DNA from: Streptomyces nitrosporeus
Lineage (GTDB): Bacteria; Actinomycetota; Actinomycetes; Streptomycetales; Streptomycetaceae
Length of the DNA stretch: 64,000 nt
Reading direction: 5' to 3'
Assembly (NCBI RefSeq): GCF_008704555.1
Contig: NZ_CP023702.1
Location: forward strand, 3,410,001-3,474,000
The notes beneath the pieces were generated by a model, which saw only the letters and a list, made by a program, of their open reading frames with translations, had not been told where the DNA came from and made no database searches. The translations under genes were made by a program, and so were the position numbers. This document shows positions 16,662-25,073 of this stretch, one piece after another; positions within the stretch are counted from its first letter, which is position 1; each line of letters begins with the position of its first letter.

Positions 16662-17852
16662 ATGCTGCTTTCACCGACCCCGCCCGTCCACGCCCCCAAG
16701 GACCCGGCGGCGGACCCGCCGACCGCCGGCCGGGCCCGCGAGCTGGCCGGCCGTGTCGCCTGGCCGTCGACCGCCGAGCGGGACGCCGGCCGCCGCTGGG
16801 ACGAGGACCTGTTCACCGAGCTGACACGCGCACCGCGGGGGCCGGGCCTCACCGGGCCGCTGATCCCCGTGGAACTGGGCGGTGACGGGCTGTCCGCGAG
16901 TGAGGCCTTCGCCCTCCTGGAGGGGTGCGCCGAGGGCTCCAGGGACCCGGGCCTGACGCTCGCGGTGGTCACGCACGCCGTCCTGGCCGTCGTGCCGTTA
17001 CGGGCCTTCGGCACCCCGGAGCAGCGGGAACGCTATCTGCCCCGCATGGCGTCCGGTGAGTGGCCGGGAGCCCTGTCCCTGACCCAGACGCAGGGCGCCG
17101 CGCGCACCCCGGCGGTGCGGGCACGGCCCGGCGGCCCCGGCCAGCCGGGCTGGGTGCTGTCGGGCGAGCTGGGCCTCGTGGCGGGCGGGCCGCGGGCCCA
17201 CCACTTCCTGGTCGTCGCGGCCCACGAGGACGGGGGGCGGACGGCGTTCGTCGTGGACCGGTCCACCCCCGGCCTGCGGCTCCGTGAGGAACGCCCGGCG
17301 GCCATGCGCACCTGCGCCTGGAGCCGGCTGGTCATGGACGACTGCCCGGTGCCAAAGGACGCGGTCCTCGGGACGCCCGGCGGCGCGCCGGGCGAAGTCG
17401 AACCCCTGCTGGCGGCCCTGGACTGGGTGTTCTGCGGGGCCCCCTGGCTCGGTGTCATGCGCGCCCTGGTCCGGGACGCCATCCGGACGGCGGGCGAACG
17501 CGACGTGTTCGGCAGCCCGTTGACCCACTCCCAGACCTCCCGGTTCGCCCTGGCCGACCTCGCCACCCGCTGCGAACTGGCCGAAGGGCTGCTGCGCCGG
17601 GCGGCCGCGCGGTTCGACGCCGGTGGCCGGCCCTCCCTCCCGGAGGCCGCCGCCGCGCGCCTCTTCGTGACGTCGGCCGCCCGGGACGCCGCCGTGACCG
17701 CGGCACGTCTGGCGGGCCCGCTCACGGCCCGCGGCGACCGTCTGATCGAACGGACCCACCGCGACGCCCTGTTCTTCTCCGCGACCGGCGGCGGCCCCGA
17801 GGTGCTGCAGCCCGTCGTCGCCGCCCATCTGCTCGCGCTCGGCCAGGGATGA
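16662..17852 (+). CDS. Acyl-CoA dehydrogenase-like flavoprotein (degenerate)
   Basis: A 396-residue protein with the acyl-CoA dehydrogenase fold: LIPVELGGDGLSASEAFALLE near the N terminus, and C-terminal helices with AARLAGPLTARGDRLIERTHRD. The usual EP-x-AGSD flavin/substrate loop is replaced by SLTQTQGAA, so it may be a specialised or non-catalytic partner of the next gene. The ATG at 16662 is chosen because AGAGGA lies 6 nt upstream. A TTA codon is present at 16998-17000 (codon 113). It runs with the second dehydrogenase, 15 bp apart, divergent from the AmCP operon. Confidence 0.8.
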   Translation: MLLSPTPPVHAPKDPAADPPTAGRARELAGRVAWPSTAERDAGRRWDEDLFTELTRAPRGPGLTGPLIPVELGGDGLSASEAFALLEGCAEGSRDPGLTLAVVTHAVLAVVPLRAFGTPEQRERYLPRMASGEWPGALSLTQTQGAARTPAVRARPGGPGQPGWVLSGELGLVAGGPRAHHFLVVAAHEDGGRTAFVVDRSTPGLRLREERPAAMRTCAWSRLVMDDCPVPKDAVLGTPGGAPGEVEPLLAALDWVFCGAPWLGVMRALVRDAIRTAGERDVFGSPLTHSQTSRFALADLATRCELAEGLLRRAAARFDAGGRPSLPEAAAARLFVTSAARDAAVTAARLAGPLTARGDRLIERTHRDALFFSATGGGPEVLQPVVAAHLLALGQG

Positions 17853-17867
17853 GGAGTGGTCACCGAC

Positions 17868-19088
17868 ATGCGTACCGAAGGACACCGCGGACGGACCGTG
17901 CCGGGTTTCCCGGGTGTGGCGTCCCGCGCGGGCGAGACGGACAGCACCGGCGTCATCCCGCCGCAGAACTGGGCCGAGATCGTCGACAGCGGCTATCTGC
18001 GGCTCTTCCACCCGGCCGAGGCCGGCGGCACCGGCGCGGACGGGCCGGCCCAGATCGACGCCATGGAGGCACTGGCCCGCGCCTGCTCGGGCACCTACTG
18101 GTCGGCGACCGTGTCCGCGCTGCTCTGCGGCAAGCTCGTCTCCACCTACGGCGACCTCCGCCACCACGGGGGCCTCCTGCGCTCGCTGCTCTCCGGTGAG
18201 CGGACGGCGTGCTTCGCCATCGTCGAACCCACCGCGGGCAGCGACGCCGCCACCTACCGCACCACGGTGCGTCCCGCCGGGGACCCGGACGGGGGGTTCG
18301 TGATCCGGGGGGAGAAGTCCCGGATCACCAACGCCCCGACGGCCGACCTGGCCGTGGCGCTGGCCCGCAGGCAGAGGCCGGCCGGCGACGACGGACCCGA
18401 CTGGTGCCTGGCCTTCGTGGACCTGCACCGGCCCGGAGTCCACCGCTACGGCACACCCCACATGGGTCTGCGGGGAATGCCCTGGGGAGGGCTCGTCCTC
18501 GACGACGTCGAAGTCGACGCGCGGGACGTCGTCCCCGTCCCGTTCGACGAACTCGCCGAAGGGATGACCTGGGGCTGGCTCCTGGTGTCCGTGGCCGCCA
18601 TAGCCACGGCGGAGGCGGCGCTGGCGGCCTCGGTCCGCCATGCCCGGGAACGGGTCTCGGCCGGCCGCCCGCTGGCCCACATGGAGGGCGTCCAGGCCCA
18701 GCTCGCCGAGTCCCGCGCGCAGATCGACGCCGCCCGTGTGCTCGCCCGCCGCGCGGCGTCCGAGCGGATGGCCGGACGTCCGGCCCGGCAGCTCATCGGC
18801 ATGCTCAAGGTGTACGCCACCGAGATGGCGGTCGAGGTGGCGGCCCGCGCGGTGCAGATCCACGGGGCGTTCGGGGTGACCCAGGGGCACGAGGTGGAAC
18901 GCCACTACCGGGACGCCCAGATGAACGTGATCGGCGCGTTCGCGTCGAACCGGCTGCGCGAGCAGATCGCCGAGGGCCTGGGCCTGGGCCCCGCGGTCTA
19001 CCGGCCCTTCGACTGGATCGCGTCCTCGGGGCTGGAGCACCGGCCCGTGGGCCTCGACGGCCCGTACCGGCCCGCCGCGACGGCCTGA
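17868..19088 (+). CDS. Acyl-CoA dehydrogenase-family flavoprotein
   Basis: A 406-residue enzyme with the canonical flavin/substrate loop FAIVEPTAGSDAATYR, the mid-domain GMPWGGLVLDDVEV and the C-terminal QIHGAFGVTQGHEVERHYRD. It would introduce an alpha,beta-double bond or act as an N- or C-oxidase on a carrier- or CoA-bound intermediate, using FAD and an electron-transfer partner. GAGGAG overlapping the previous stop serves the ATG at 17868, 11 nt away; an in-frame GTG at 17856 is too close to it. Pairs of a normal and a degenerate member often form heteromers, which may apply here. Confidence 0.88.
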   Translation: MRTEGHRGRTVPGFPGVASRAGETDSTGVIPPQNWAEIVDSGYLRLFHPAEAGGTGADGPAQIDAMEALARACSGTYWSATVSALLCGKLVSTYGDLRHHGGLLRSLLSGERTACFAIVEPTAGSDAATYRTTVRPAGDPDGGFVIRGEKSRITNAPTADLAVALARRQRPAGDDGPDWCLAFVDLHRPGVHRYGTPHMGLRGMPWGGLVLDDVEVDARDVVPVPFDELAEGMTWGWLLVSVAAIATAEAALAASVRHARERVSAGRPLAHMEGVQAQLAESRAQIDAARVLARRAASERMAGRPARQLIGMLKVYATEMAVEVAARAVQIHGAFGVTQGHEVERHYRDAQMNVIGAFASNRLREQIAEGLGLGPAVYRPFDWIASSGLEHRPVGLDGPYRPAATA

Positions 19089-19132
19089 CCGCGCACCGTG
19101 CCGTCCGCCGGTCCGGCCGGCGGGCGGTGCGG

Positions 19133-20404
19133 TCAGACCCCGGTCCGCTCCCGCACCGGGGCGCGCCCGGCACCCGGCAGGCACAGCGCCAGCCCCGCCC
19201 CGGCGAGCGGAACGGCGGCAAGCACCGCCCACAGGACGCCCCGGGGCGCGCCGAGGAGGGTGCCGGTGGCCGCGCTGCCCAGCAGGACCGCCAGCCCGGA
19301 GAGCGAGGACAGCACGCCGGTCGCGACACCGAGCCGGTGGCCCGGGACCAGGTCGGGCACCAGACCGCGGGCCGCCGGGACCAGGAGCATCTGGCCGAGC
19401 GTGAGCAGGACCACGAGGACCGCGCCGGGCAGCAGTCCGGCGGGCCCGCCCGGGGTGAGCGGCACCGCGGCGAACCCCGCGGCGACGACGGCCAGTCCGG
19501 CGGTGAGCGCGGCGCGGGGTGCGACGCGGTGGGCGGACCAGCGGGTGAGCGGCAGCTGGGCGGCGACGACCAGGAGCGAGGAGAGCGCGAACAGTCCGCC
19601 GAGCGCGTTCTGCGACCCGGTCGCCCGCTCCACCTCCGCGGGCAGCGCGAGATAGAGCTGGTTGTAGGACACGAGGTAGGTGCTGTACGCCAGGCACAGG
19701 ACCAGGAACGGCCGGTTGGCGAGGACGTCCCGGAAGAGCCCGCCGCGCGGCCGTTCCCGTACGGTACGCGGCCGGCGGGGCATCAGACGGGCGTGCCCGG
19801 CCAGTACGAGGACGAAGACGGCGGCCCCGGCGAGGCAGGCGGCCCGGAAACCTCCGCCCAGGAACAGCAGCAGGGTGCCGAGCAGCGGCCCGAGGAAGGC
19901 CCCGGCCTGTCCGGCGGCGGAGAACACGGCGAGCACCCGCGCCCGCGGTTCACCGGTCGCCCGCTCGTGGGTGACGGCGGCCCGGGCGGTCTCGGACTCG
20001 ACGGCGGGTGAGAACAGCGCGGCGGCGAACCCGATGAGGAGCACCGCCCCGACGACGGCGGCGGTGGCGGTGGCCTGGGCGAGCCAGCAGAACCCGGCGA
20101 TGCGCAGCACACAGCCCGCCAGGACCACCGGACGCGGGCCGTAGCGGTCGGTGAGGGCCCCGCCGACGACGAAGAGGCCCTGCTGGCTGAACGTCCGCAG
20201 CCCGAGGACCAGCCCGACGAGCCAGCCCGCCATGCCGAGGCCGTCGCCGAGGTGGGCGGCCAGATAGGGCAGCACCGCGTAGAAACCGGTGTTGAAGGCG
20301 AACTGGGTGCCGGCCAGCAGGCGCAGGTACGCCTTCAGTTCCCGTGGGGCCGGGGGCGCGCCGGCAGAGCGCCGGAGAGCCGCCGTACGCCGCTGCGGAC
20401 TCAT
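19133..20404 (-). CDS. MFS transporter
   Basis: A 423-residue protein with about twelve membrane spans and the MFS A-motif-like GGALTDRYGPRPVVL. It overlaps the permease stop by ATGA, so it is translationally coupled to the binding-protein/permease genes. In opine-metallophore loci (cnt type) an MFS exporter accompanies the ABC importer; by analogy this protein could export a metallophore. Substrate is not visible in the sequence. It converges on the dehydrogenase pair, 44 bp away. Confidence 0.85.
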   Translation of the reverse strand: MSPQRRTAALRRSAGAPPAPRELKAYLRLLAGTQFAFNTGFYAVLPYLAAHLGDGLGMAGWLVGLVLGLRTFSQQGLFVVGGALTDRYGPRPVVLAGCVLRIAGFCWLAQATATAAVVGAVLLIGFAAALFSPAVESETARAAVTHERATGEPRARVLAVFSAAGQAGAFLGPLLGTLLLFLGGGFRAACLAGAAVFVLVLAGHARLMPRRPRTVRERPRGGLFRDVLANRPFLVLCLAYSTYLVSYNQLYLALPAEVERATGSQNALGGLFALSSLLVVAAQLPLTRWSAHRVAPRAALTAGLAVVAAGFAAVPLTPGGPAGLLPGAVLVVLLTLGQMLLVPAARGLVPDLVPGHRLGVATGVLSSLSGLAVLLGSAATGTLLGAPRGVLWAVLAAVPLAGAGLALCLPGAGRAPVRERTGV

Positions 20405-22155
20405 CCGCCGCTCCCGCCCCGCCCGCCGCTCCTGCCCCGCCCGCCGCTCCCGCCCCGCCTGCCGCGTACGGACGCCGTGGTGAGCACCGCGAGGGCGCCG
20501 AGCACGGCGAGGGCGGCGGCCGGGGCGAGGACGGCCCAGGGGGCGCGTTCCGCGTAGGGCATGTTCTCGGAGAGCATGCGCCCCCATTCCGGGGCGGGCG
20601 CCTGCGCCCCCAGGCCCAGGAAGCCGAGCGAGGCGAGGGCCAGCGCCACGGCGGGGACGCGCAGTACGGCGTGGCGTACGACCGGGGGCACCACACCGGG
20701 CAGCAGGTGGCGGCGGAGCAGATGGCCGCGGCCGGCGCCCAGCGCCAGCGAGGCGGCCAGGTGCGGGGCGGCCTTCTCCTGGGTGTACAGCGCGGAGGTG
20801 TGCGCGGCGAGCGGGGCCCAGGCGACGGCGGCGACGGCGGCCGCGGCACCCCAGGGTCCGGGCCCGGCGACGCCCGCGACGACGAGGCCGGCCAGGACGG
20901 CGGGCAGCGCGTTGGCCGTCTCCGTCAGGGCACCGGCACGCAGCGCCCCGGCGACCAGGCCCAGCAGGAGGGTGACGGCGCTGACGGCGACGGCGGTCAG
21001 CACGGTCCGGGCCGTGCCATGGCCGAGCCGGGCCAGCACGTCACGGCCCAGCGAGTCCGTGCCCAGCGGATGCGCGGCCGACGGGGAGGCGAGGCGGGCG
21101 GCGGCGTCCACGGCCAGCGGGTCGCGGAGCAGCCCCACGACGGTGACGGCGGCCAGCAGCACGGCCAGGCCGCCCGCCGCGACGGTGACCGCCCGCCGCA
21201 CGGGCAGCACCGGGGCGACGAGCGCGGGCAGGGCGCGCGCGGTGCGGACCGGCCCGAGCAGCAGCCGGGAGCCGGCGCGTGCGACGAGGGACGCGGCGAG
21301 CCCGAGCAGGAGCAGCAGCAGGACACACGCCTGCAGGACGGGCAGGTCCTGGGCCAGGGCGGCGGCCAGCGCGGTGGAGCCGAGCCCGGGTATCGCGTAC
21401 AGCGTCTCCACCGCGACCGCGCCTCCGGTCAGCCCGACGACGACCAGGCCGAGCTGCGGCAGCAGTGCGGGCGCGCTGCGGCGCAGGGCATGGCCCGCGA
21501 CCCGCCGCGGGGGCATACCGCTCGCGGCGGCGGCGCGGGCCCAGGGTTCGGCGAAGGCGGCGGGCAGGGCGTCGTCCAGCAGCCGCCCGAGCAGCGCGCC
21601 GGCCGGGACGCCCATGGCGAGGGCGGGCAGCACCAGCTGGTCGGCCCGCCCCCAGCCGAGCGCCGGGAACCAGCCCAGCTGCACGGCGAGGACGGTGGCC
21701 AGGACGGCGGCGAGGAGGAACTCGGGCAGGGCGGCGAGGACGGCGGCGACGGCACCGGCCCGGGTGGTGGTGAGCCTGCGGCGCGCCCCCCGCCACAGGG
21801 TGGGGGCCGCCAGGGCGAACGCCAGGACCAGGGCGACGGCGAGCGAGCCGCCCATCAGGGTCAGCGAGACCCCGAGCGCCGAGGTCACGTCGGGTGCGAC
21901 GGGCTGCCCCGACACCCACGACCGGCCGAGGTCGCCGTGGAGCAGCCCGCCCGCCCAGTCGCCCAGCACCCGCAGCGGCCCGCCGTCCAGGCCGGTCTCG
22001 GCACGGATCGCGTCGAGCACGGCGGGGGTGGGAGGCCGGTCCGCGTAGCGGGCGTGCAGGATCGTCAGAGCCGGGTCGGTCCGGGTGAGCCAGGGCAGCA
22101 GCCCGACGGCGGCGAGGACGGTGGCGAGGACGGCCGGCCGCCCCAGGTGGCGCAT
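20401..22155 (-). CDS. Fused Dpp/Opp/Nik-type ABC permease (B-C fusion)
   Basis: A 584-residue protein in which two peptide/nickel-type permease subunits are joined. The first half (to about residue 300) has an EAA-type loop EPWARAAAASGMPPRR and the second half has AAPHLAASLALGAGRG, with SAAHPLGTDSLGRDVLARL typical of DppC between them. It would form the membrane channel for the binding protein encoded upstream, 3 bp away. The C terminus is a low-complexity Gly/Ser/Arg tail made by an 18-bp repeat. No ATPase gene lies in the operon or nearby, so the transporter needs one from elsewhere or is incomplete. Confidence 0.87.
   Translation of the reverse strand: MRHLGRPAVLATVLAAVGLLPWLTRTDPALTILHARYADRPPTPAVLDAIRAETGLDGGPLRVLGDWAGGLLHGDLGRSWVSGQPVAPDVTSALGVSLTLMGGSLAVALVLAFALAAPTLWRGARRRLTTTRAGAVAAVLAALPEFLLAAVLATVLAVQLGWFPALGWGRADQLVLPALAMGVPAGALLGRLLDDALPAAFAEPWARAAAASGMPPRRVAGHALRRSAPALLPQLGLVVVGLTGGAVAVETLYAIPGLGSTALAAALAQDLPVLQACVLLLLLLGLAASLVARAGSRLLLGPVRTARALPALVAPVLPVRRAVTVAAGGLAVLLAAVTVVGLLRDPLAVDAAARLASPSAAHPLGTDSLGRDVLARLGHGTARTVLTAVAVSAVTLLLGLVAGALRAGALTETANALPAVLAGLVVAGVAGPGPWGAAAAVAAVAWAPLAAHTSALYTQEKAAPHLAASLALGAGRGHLLRRHLLPGVVPPVVRHAVLRVPAVALALASLGFLGLGAQAPAPEWGRMLSENMPYAERAPWAVLAPAAALAVLGALAVLTTASVRGRRGGSGGRGRSGGRGGSGG
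20408..20461. repeat. Three 18-bp tandem repeats at the permease 3' end
   Basis: Units at 20408-20425, 20426-20443 and 20444-20461 are identical except for one or two bases (unit 1 CCGCTCCCGCCCCGCCCG). They encode the Gly/Ser/Arg tail of the permease just before its overlap with the MFS gene. The repeat may mark where an ATPase-coding segment was lost. Confidence 0.75.
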
Positions 22156-22158
22156 CCG

Positions 22159-23667
22159 TCAGCCGATGCGGGTGTCGGCGGTGATGAGGGTGCGCTCCAT
22201 CGGGTCGAGCGCGACGCCCTGGACGCGCTCGCCGTCGTACCCCTGGACGAAGCGCTCGTGGACCAGCGGTACGAGGGCGTCGGCGCCCAGGATGGCGGCC
22301 TCGGCGGCCATCTCGGCCGTGTGGCGCCGGTCCGTGTCGGCGATCGAGGCGGCCTTCGCGACGGCGGCGTCGACGCGCGGGTCGCAGAGCTGGGAGATGT
22401 TGAAACTGCCGTCGCAGGTGAAGTCCGAGGCGAGGTAGGAGACCGGGTCGGCGGTGTCCAGGAGGGTGTTGCGGGCCTGGATGAAGGCGTCGTACTTCCC
22501 GGCCAGCGCGTCGGCCTCCAGCTGGGCGTAGTCGCGGACGACCTGCTTGACCGTGAAGCCGCGTTCCGTCAGCTGCTGCTGGACGATCGAGGCGGCCTCG
22601 GGGAGTTCGGGCCGGTTGGTGTAGGTGGCGAGGACGATCTCCCCCGTCTTCGCCACCTGCTCCTCGTCCGCCGCCTCCGCACGGCCGGTGGGGGCGGTAC
22701 GGGCCTTCGCGGCCCACGGGACGCCGGGGCCGAGCAGGCCCTGCGAGGTGTCGGCGCGGCCTTCGTAGACGCCGTCGGCCAGGGCCTCGGAGTCGATGGC
22801 CTCACGGGCGGCGGCGCGCATGGCCGGGTCGGCGAAGACACCGCGCCCGGTGTTCAGGGAGAGCCCGTTGGTCCGGGCGGACGGGAACTCGTGCACGAAG
22901 GAGTCGCCGAGCAGGGACGCCTGGGCGATCGGTACGTACTCGGCGACGTCGACCTCGCCCGTCCGCAGCGCGTTCGCGCGGGCGGTGCCGTCCGCGACGA
23001 AGGTGACGTCGACGCCGGGGGACTTCGCCGCGCCGCCCCAGTAGTCGGCGTTGCGCTCCAGGGTGGCCGCGACCGCGCCCTTGACGCCGGTCAGGGTGAA
23101 GGGGCCGGTGGCGTGCCCGGCGGGGTCCACCGTGCCGCCCTCGTAGGCGCCGGCGGACAGGATCGTCAACGAGGGGTTGGCGAGCCGTTGCGGGAGCAGC
23201 GGGTCGGCCTCCTCGGTGACGATCCGTACGGTGTCCGCGTCCTGGGCCGTGGCCGTCAGCTTCACGTCGGACAGGACGCGGGGCAGCGGGGACGCCTTGC
23301 CCGCGGCGGTGAGCGAACGGACGACGGCCTCGGCGTCGACCTTCGTGCCGTCCTGGAAGACGGCCTCGCGCAGTTCGAACGTCCAGGCGGTGGCGGACTC
23401 CCGCTTCCAGGAGGTGGCGAGCGCGGGCTGCGGCGCGCCGTTCCCGTCGAGGGTGGTGAGGCCCTCGACGACGGCCAGCCGGCTGAGGGTGACCGCGTCG
23501 TCGCCGTAGGGGGACATGGCCTGGGCGGGCGGGAAGGCCATCACGACCCGCAGCCGCCCGCCCTCGTCCGACGCCGCCGGGCCGTCCTGGGAGGAGCAGG
23601 CGGCGAGCGGGAGCAGCAGAGCGGCGGCTATCACCGGCAGGGACCGGCGGCTTCGGATCGTAGACAT
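22159..23667 (-). CDS. Family 5 (peptide/nickel/metallophore) substrate-binding lipoprotein
   Basis: A 502-residue extracellular lipoprotein: Arg-rich N region, hydrophobic core and lipobox LLPLAAC with Cys near residue 24, then the SBP_bac_5 body (FELREAVFQDGTKVDAEAVV, a diagnostic stretch). Such proteins deliver oligopeptides, nickel complexes or opine-type metallophores to ABC permeases. The ATG at 23667 has AGGG upstream. A Zur-like 15-bp box lies 15 bp before the gene, which favours a zinc or related metal chelate as substrate. It heads the operon with the fused permease and MFS. Confidence 0.9.
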   Translation of the reverse strand: MSTIRSRRSLPVIAAALLLPLAACSSQDGPAASDEGGRLRVVMAFPPAQAMSPYGDDAVTLSRLAVVEGLTTLDGNGAPQPALATSWKRESATAWTFELREAVFQDGTKVDAEAVVRSLTAAGKASPLPRVLSDVKLTATAQDADTVRIVTEEADPLLPQRLANPSLTILSAGAYEGGTVDPAGHATGPFTLTGVKGAVAATLERNADYWGGAAKSPGVDVTFVADGTARANALRTGEVDVAEYVPIAQASLLGDSFVHEFPSARTNGLSLNTGRGVFADPAMRAAAREAIDSEALADGVYEGRADTSQGLLGPGVPWAAKARTAPTGRAEAADEEQVAKTGEIVLATYTNRPELPEAASIVQQQLTERGFTVKQVVRDYAQLEADALAGKYDAFIQARNTLLDTADPVSYLASDFTCDGSFNISQLCDPRVDAAVAKAASIADTDRRHTAEMAAEAAILGADALVPLVHERFVQGYDGERVQGVALDPMERTLITADTRIG

Positions 23668-23682
23668 GTCGGAAACCCTATG

Positions 23683-23697
23683 TGAAAACGATTGTCA
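23683..23697. promoter_or_regulatory. Zur/Fur-like operator
   Basis: TGAAAACGATTGTCA is a 7-1-7 imperfect palindrome (5 of 7 pairs) with the TGA-AAA-x-x-ATT-x-TCA layout of actinobacterial Zur boxes. It sits where the promoter of the binding-protein gene should be, between that gene and the GNAT gene. Zur assignment is by pattern only. Confidence 0.5.
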
Positions 23698-23802
23698 TCT
23701 GAATAGCGGGGGCCCTGCGGAGCGGTCCGGCCTCACCGGGCGGGGCCGGGCCGGACCCCGCGGCACGGCCGGGAGCCGGCGCGCCCGGCCCCGGCCTCGG
23801 GG

Positions 23803-24432
23803 TCAGGCCCCGGGCGACGCGGCGGACGCGGCACCCGCGGGCGGCAGGGGCAGGGGCAGTTCGAAGTGGATGATGCCCTGCCCGCCGCCCGGCAGGGTCC
23901 GCTCGTCGCAGACCTCCCGCGCCATCGACCGCCAGAACGGCTCGGCGCCGGGCACGGCCGGATCGGTGTGGAGGTAGAGCGAGGTGTAGCCGCCCGCCCC
24001 GGCGGCGAAGGCCGCGAGCTCCCGCACCAGCCGGCGCGCCAGCCCGTGCCTGCGGTGCTCGGGGCGCACATAGATCCGGCACAGCTGGGCGGTGGAACCG
24101 GACGGGAAGCGGTCGGCGATCCAGCGGGGGTTGGGCGGCGACTGCGGGCCCCGGTCCCGGACGGCTCCGGTCGCCACGACCTCGTCGCCGTACCGGACGA
24201 CCAGCAGCGTGCAGCGCCCGGGGCGCAGGTAGGCGCCCTCCAGGTCGATGATGTCGGCGTGCCAGCGGGGCACGTAGCCGGACCGCAGGTCGTGGTAGAC
24301 GGTGTCCAGCATCACGGCCCGCGCACCGCCGACGTCCTCGGCGGCGGCGGTCTTGAGGACGTACCCGCCGCCCTTCTCCGGCGACGCCTCACGCGCCCGT
24401 GTCGCCGTCGCCCCGGCGGTCGCACTCACCAC
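23803..24432 (-). CDS. GNAT-family N-acetyltransferase
   Basis: A 209-residue protein whose central part has the acetyl-CoA-binding motif A of GNAT enzymes, CRIYVRPEHRRHGLARRLV, followed by a LYLHTDPA-x-P-x-AEPFWRSM segment. It would transfer an acetyl group from acetyl-CoA to an amine of unknown nature. The start is uncertain: tandem GTG codons at 24432 and 24429 are both possible after GAGGGTGAGC. The C-terminal Pro/Ala tail is low complexity. It could be a standalone housekeeping gene or belong with the uptake genes, which begin 136 bp from its 3' end. Confidence 0.82.
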   Translation of the reverse strand: MVSATAGATATRAREASPEKGGGYVLKTAAAEDVGGARAVMLDTVYHDLRSGYVPRWHADIIDLEGAYLRPGRCTLLVVRYGDEVVATGAVRDRGPQSPPNPRWIADRFPSGSTAQLCRIYVRPEHRRHGLARRLVRELAAFAAGAGGYTSLYLHTDPAVPGAEPFWRSMAREVCDERTLPGGGQGIIHFELPLPLPPAGAASAASPGA

Positions 24433-24525
24433 TGCCGCTCACCCTCGCTCCCGGCGGCCGTACGGCACGCCACCTGCGGATACCTGCCGTACCAGCGTAC
24501 GTGCAAGTGATACGCAACAAGGAGC

Positions 24526-24558
24526 GGGGAGCCGCCGCGGCTGCCGCGGCGGCTCCCC
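24526..24558. terminator. Terminator of the ispD-ispF unit
   Basis: A 15-bp perfect stem (GGGGAGCCGCCGCGG) with a 3-nt loop lies 6 bp after the ispF stop on the minus strand. It is in the expected position for the end of the isoprenoid unit. Confidence 0.65.
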
Positions 24559-24563
24559 GGAGG

Positions 24564-25073
24564 TCAGTCCGTGCGGTACACCAGGGCGGTCGCGATACCC
24601 GCGATCCCCTCTCCGCGCCCGGTGAACCCGAGGCCGTCGGAGGTGGCCGCGGAGAGCGAGACGGGCGCGCCGACCGCCTGGGACAGCACCTTCTGGGCCT
24701 CCTCGCGCCGCTTGCCGATCTTCGGCCGCAGGCCGATGACCTGGACGGCGACATTGCCGATCGCGAAGCCCTCCGCCCGCACGATCCGGGCCGCCTCGGT
24801 GAGCAGGGTGACACCGGAGGCACCGGACCACTCCGGGCGCCCGGTGCCGAAGTGCTGCCCCAGATCACCGAGTCCGGCGGCCGAGAACAGGGCGTTGCAC
24901 GCGGCGTGCGCGACCACGTCGGCGTCCGAGTGCCCGGCCAGACCGGGGCCCTCGCCCTCCCAGAGCAGCCCGGCGCACCAGAGTTCACGGCCCTCCTCGA
25001 AGGCGTGGATGTCCGTCCCGATGCCGGTCAGCGGGATCACGGGAGCGGGCTGCGGCACCGTCTCAGAACCCAT
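24564..25073 (-). CDS. ispF: 2-C-methyl-D-erythritol 2,4-cyclodiphosphate synthase
   Basis: A 169-residue enzyme of the non-mevalonate isoprenoid pathway, forming MEcPP from CDP-ME 2-phosphate with loss of CMP. The metal site GTDIHAF (Asp-x-His), the [12 protein letters not shown] motif and the C-terminal [15 protein letters not shown] are all present. It overlaps ispD by 11 nt, so the two are co-translated. In S. coelicolor cysS follows ispF, as far as I recall; here the neighbour is a GNAT gene. Confidence 0.97.
   Translation of the reverse strand: MGSETVPQPAPVIPLTGIGTDIHAFEEGRELWCAGLLWEGEGPGLAGHSDADVVAHAACNALFSAAGLGDLGQHFGTGRPEWSGASGVTLLTEAARIVRAEGFAIGNVAVQVIGLRPKIGKRREEAQKVLSQAVGAPVSLSAATSDGLGFTGRGEGIAGIATALVYRTD

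Noticed and set aside
20344-23685. A very long plus-strand open frame (over 1100 codons) opposite the permease and binding-protein genes
   Set aside because: It is the antisense shadow of two well-identified genes; composition is Gly/Arg/Gln-rich with no domain, as expected from GC-rich codon bias.
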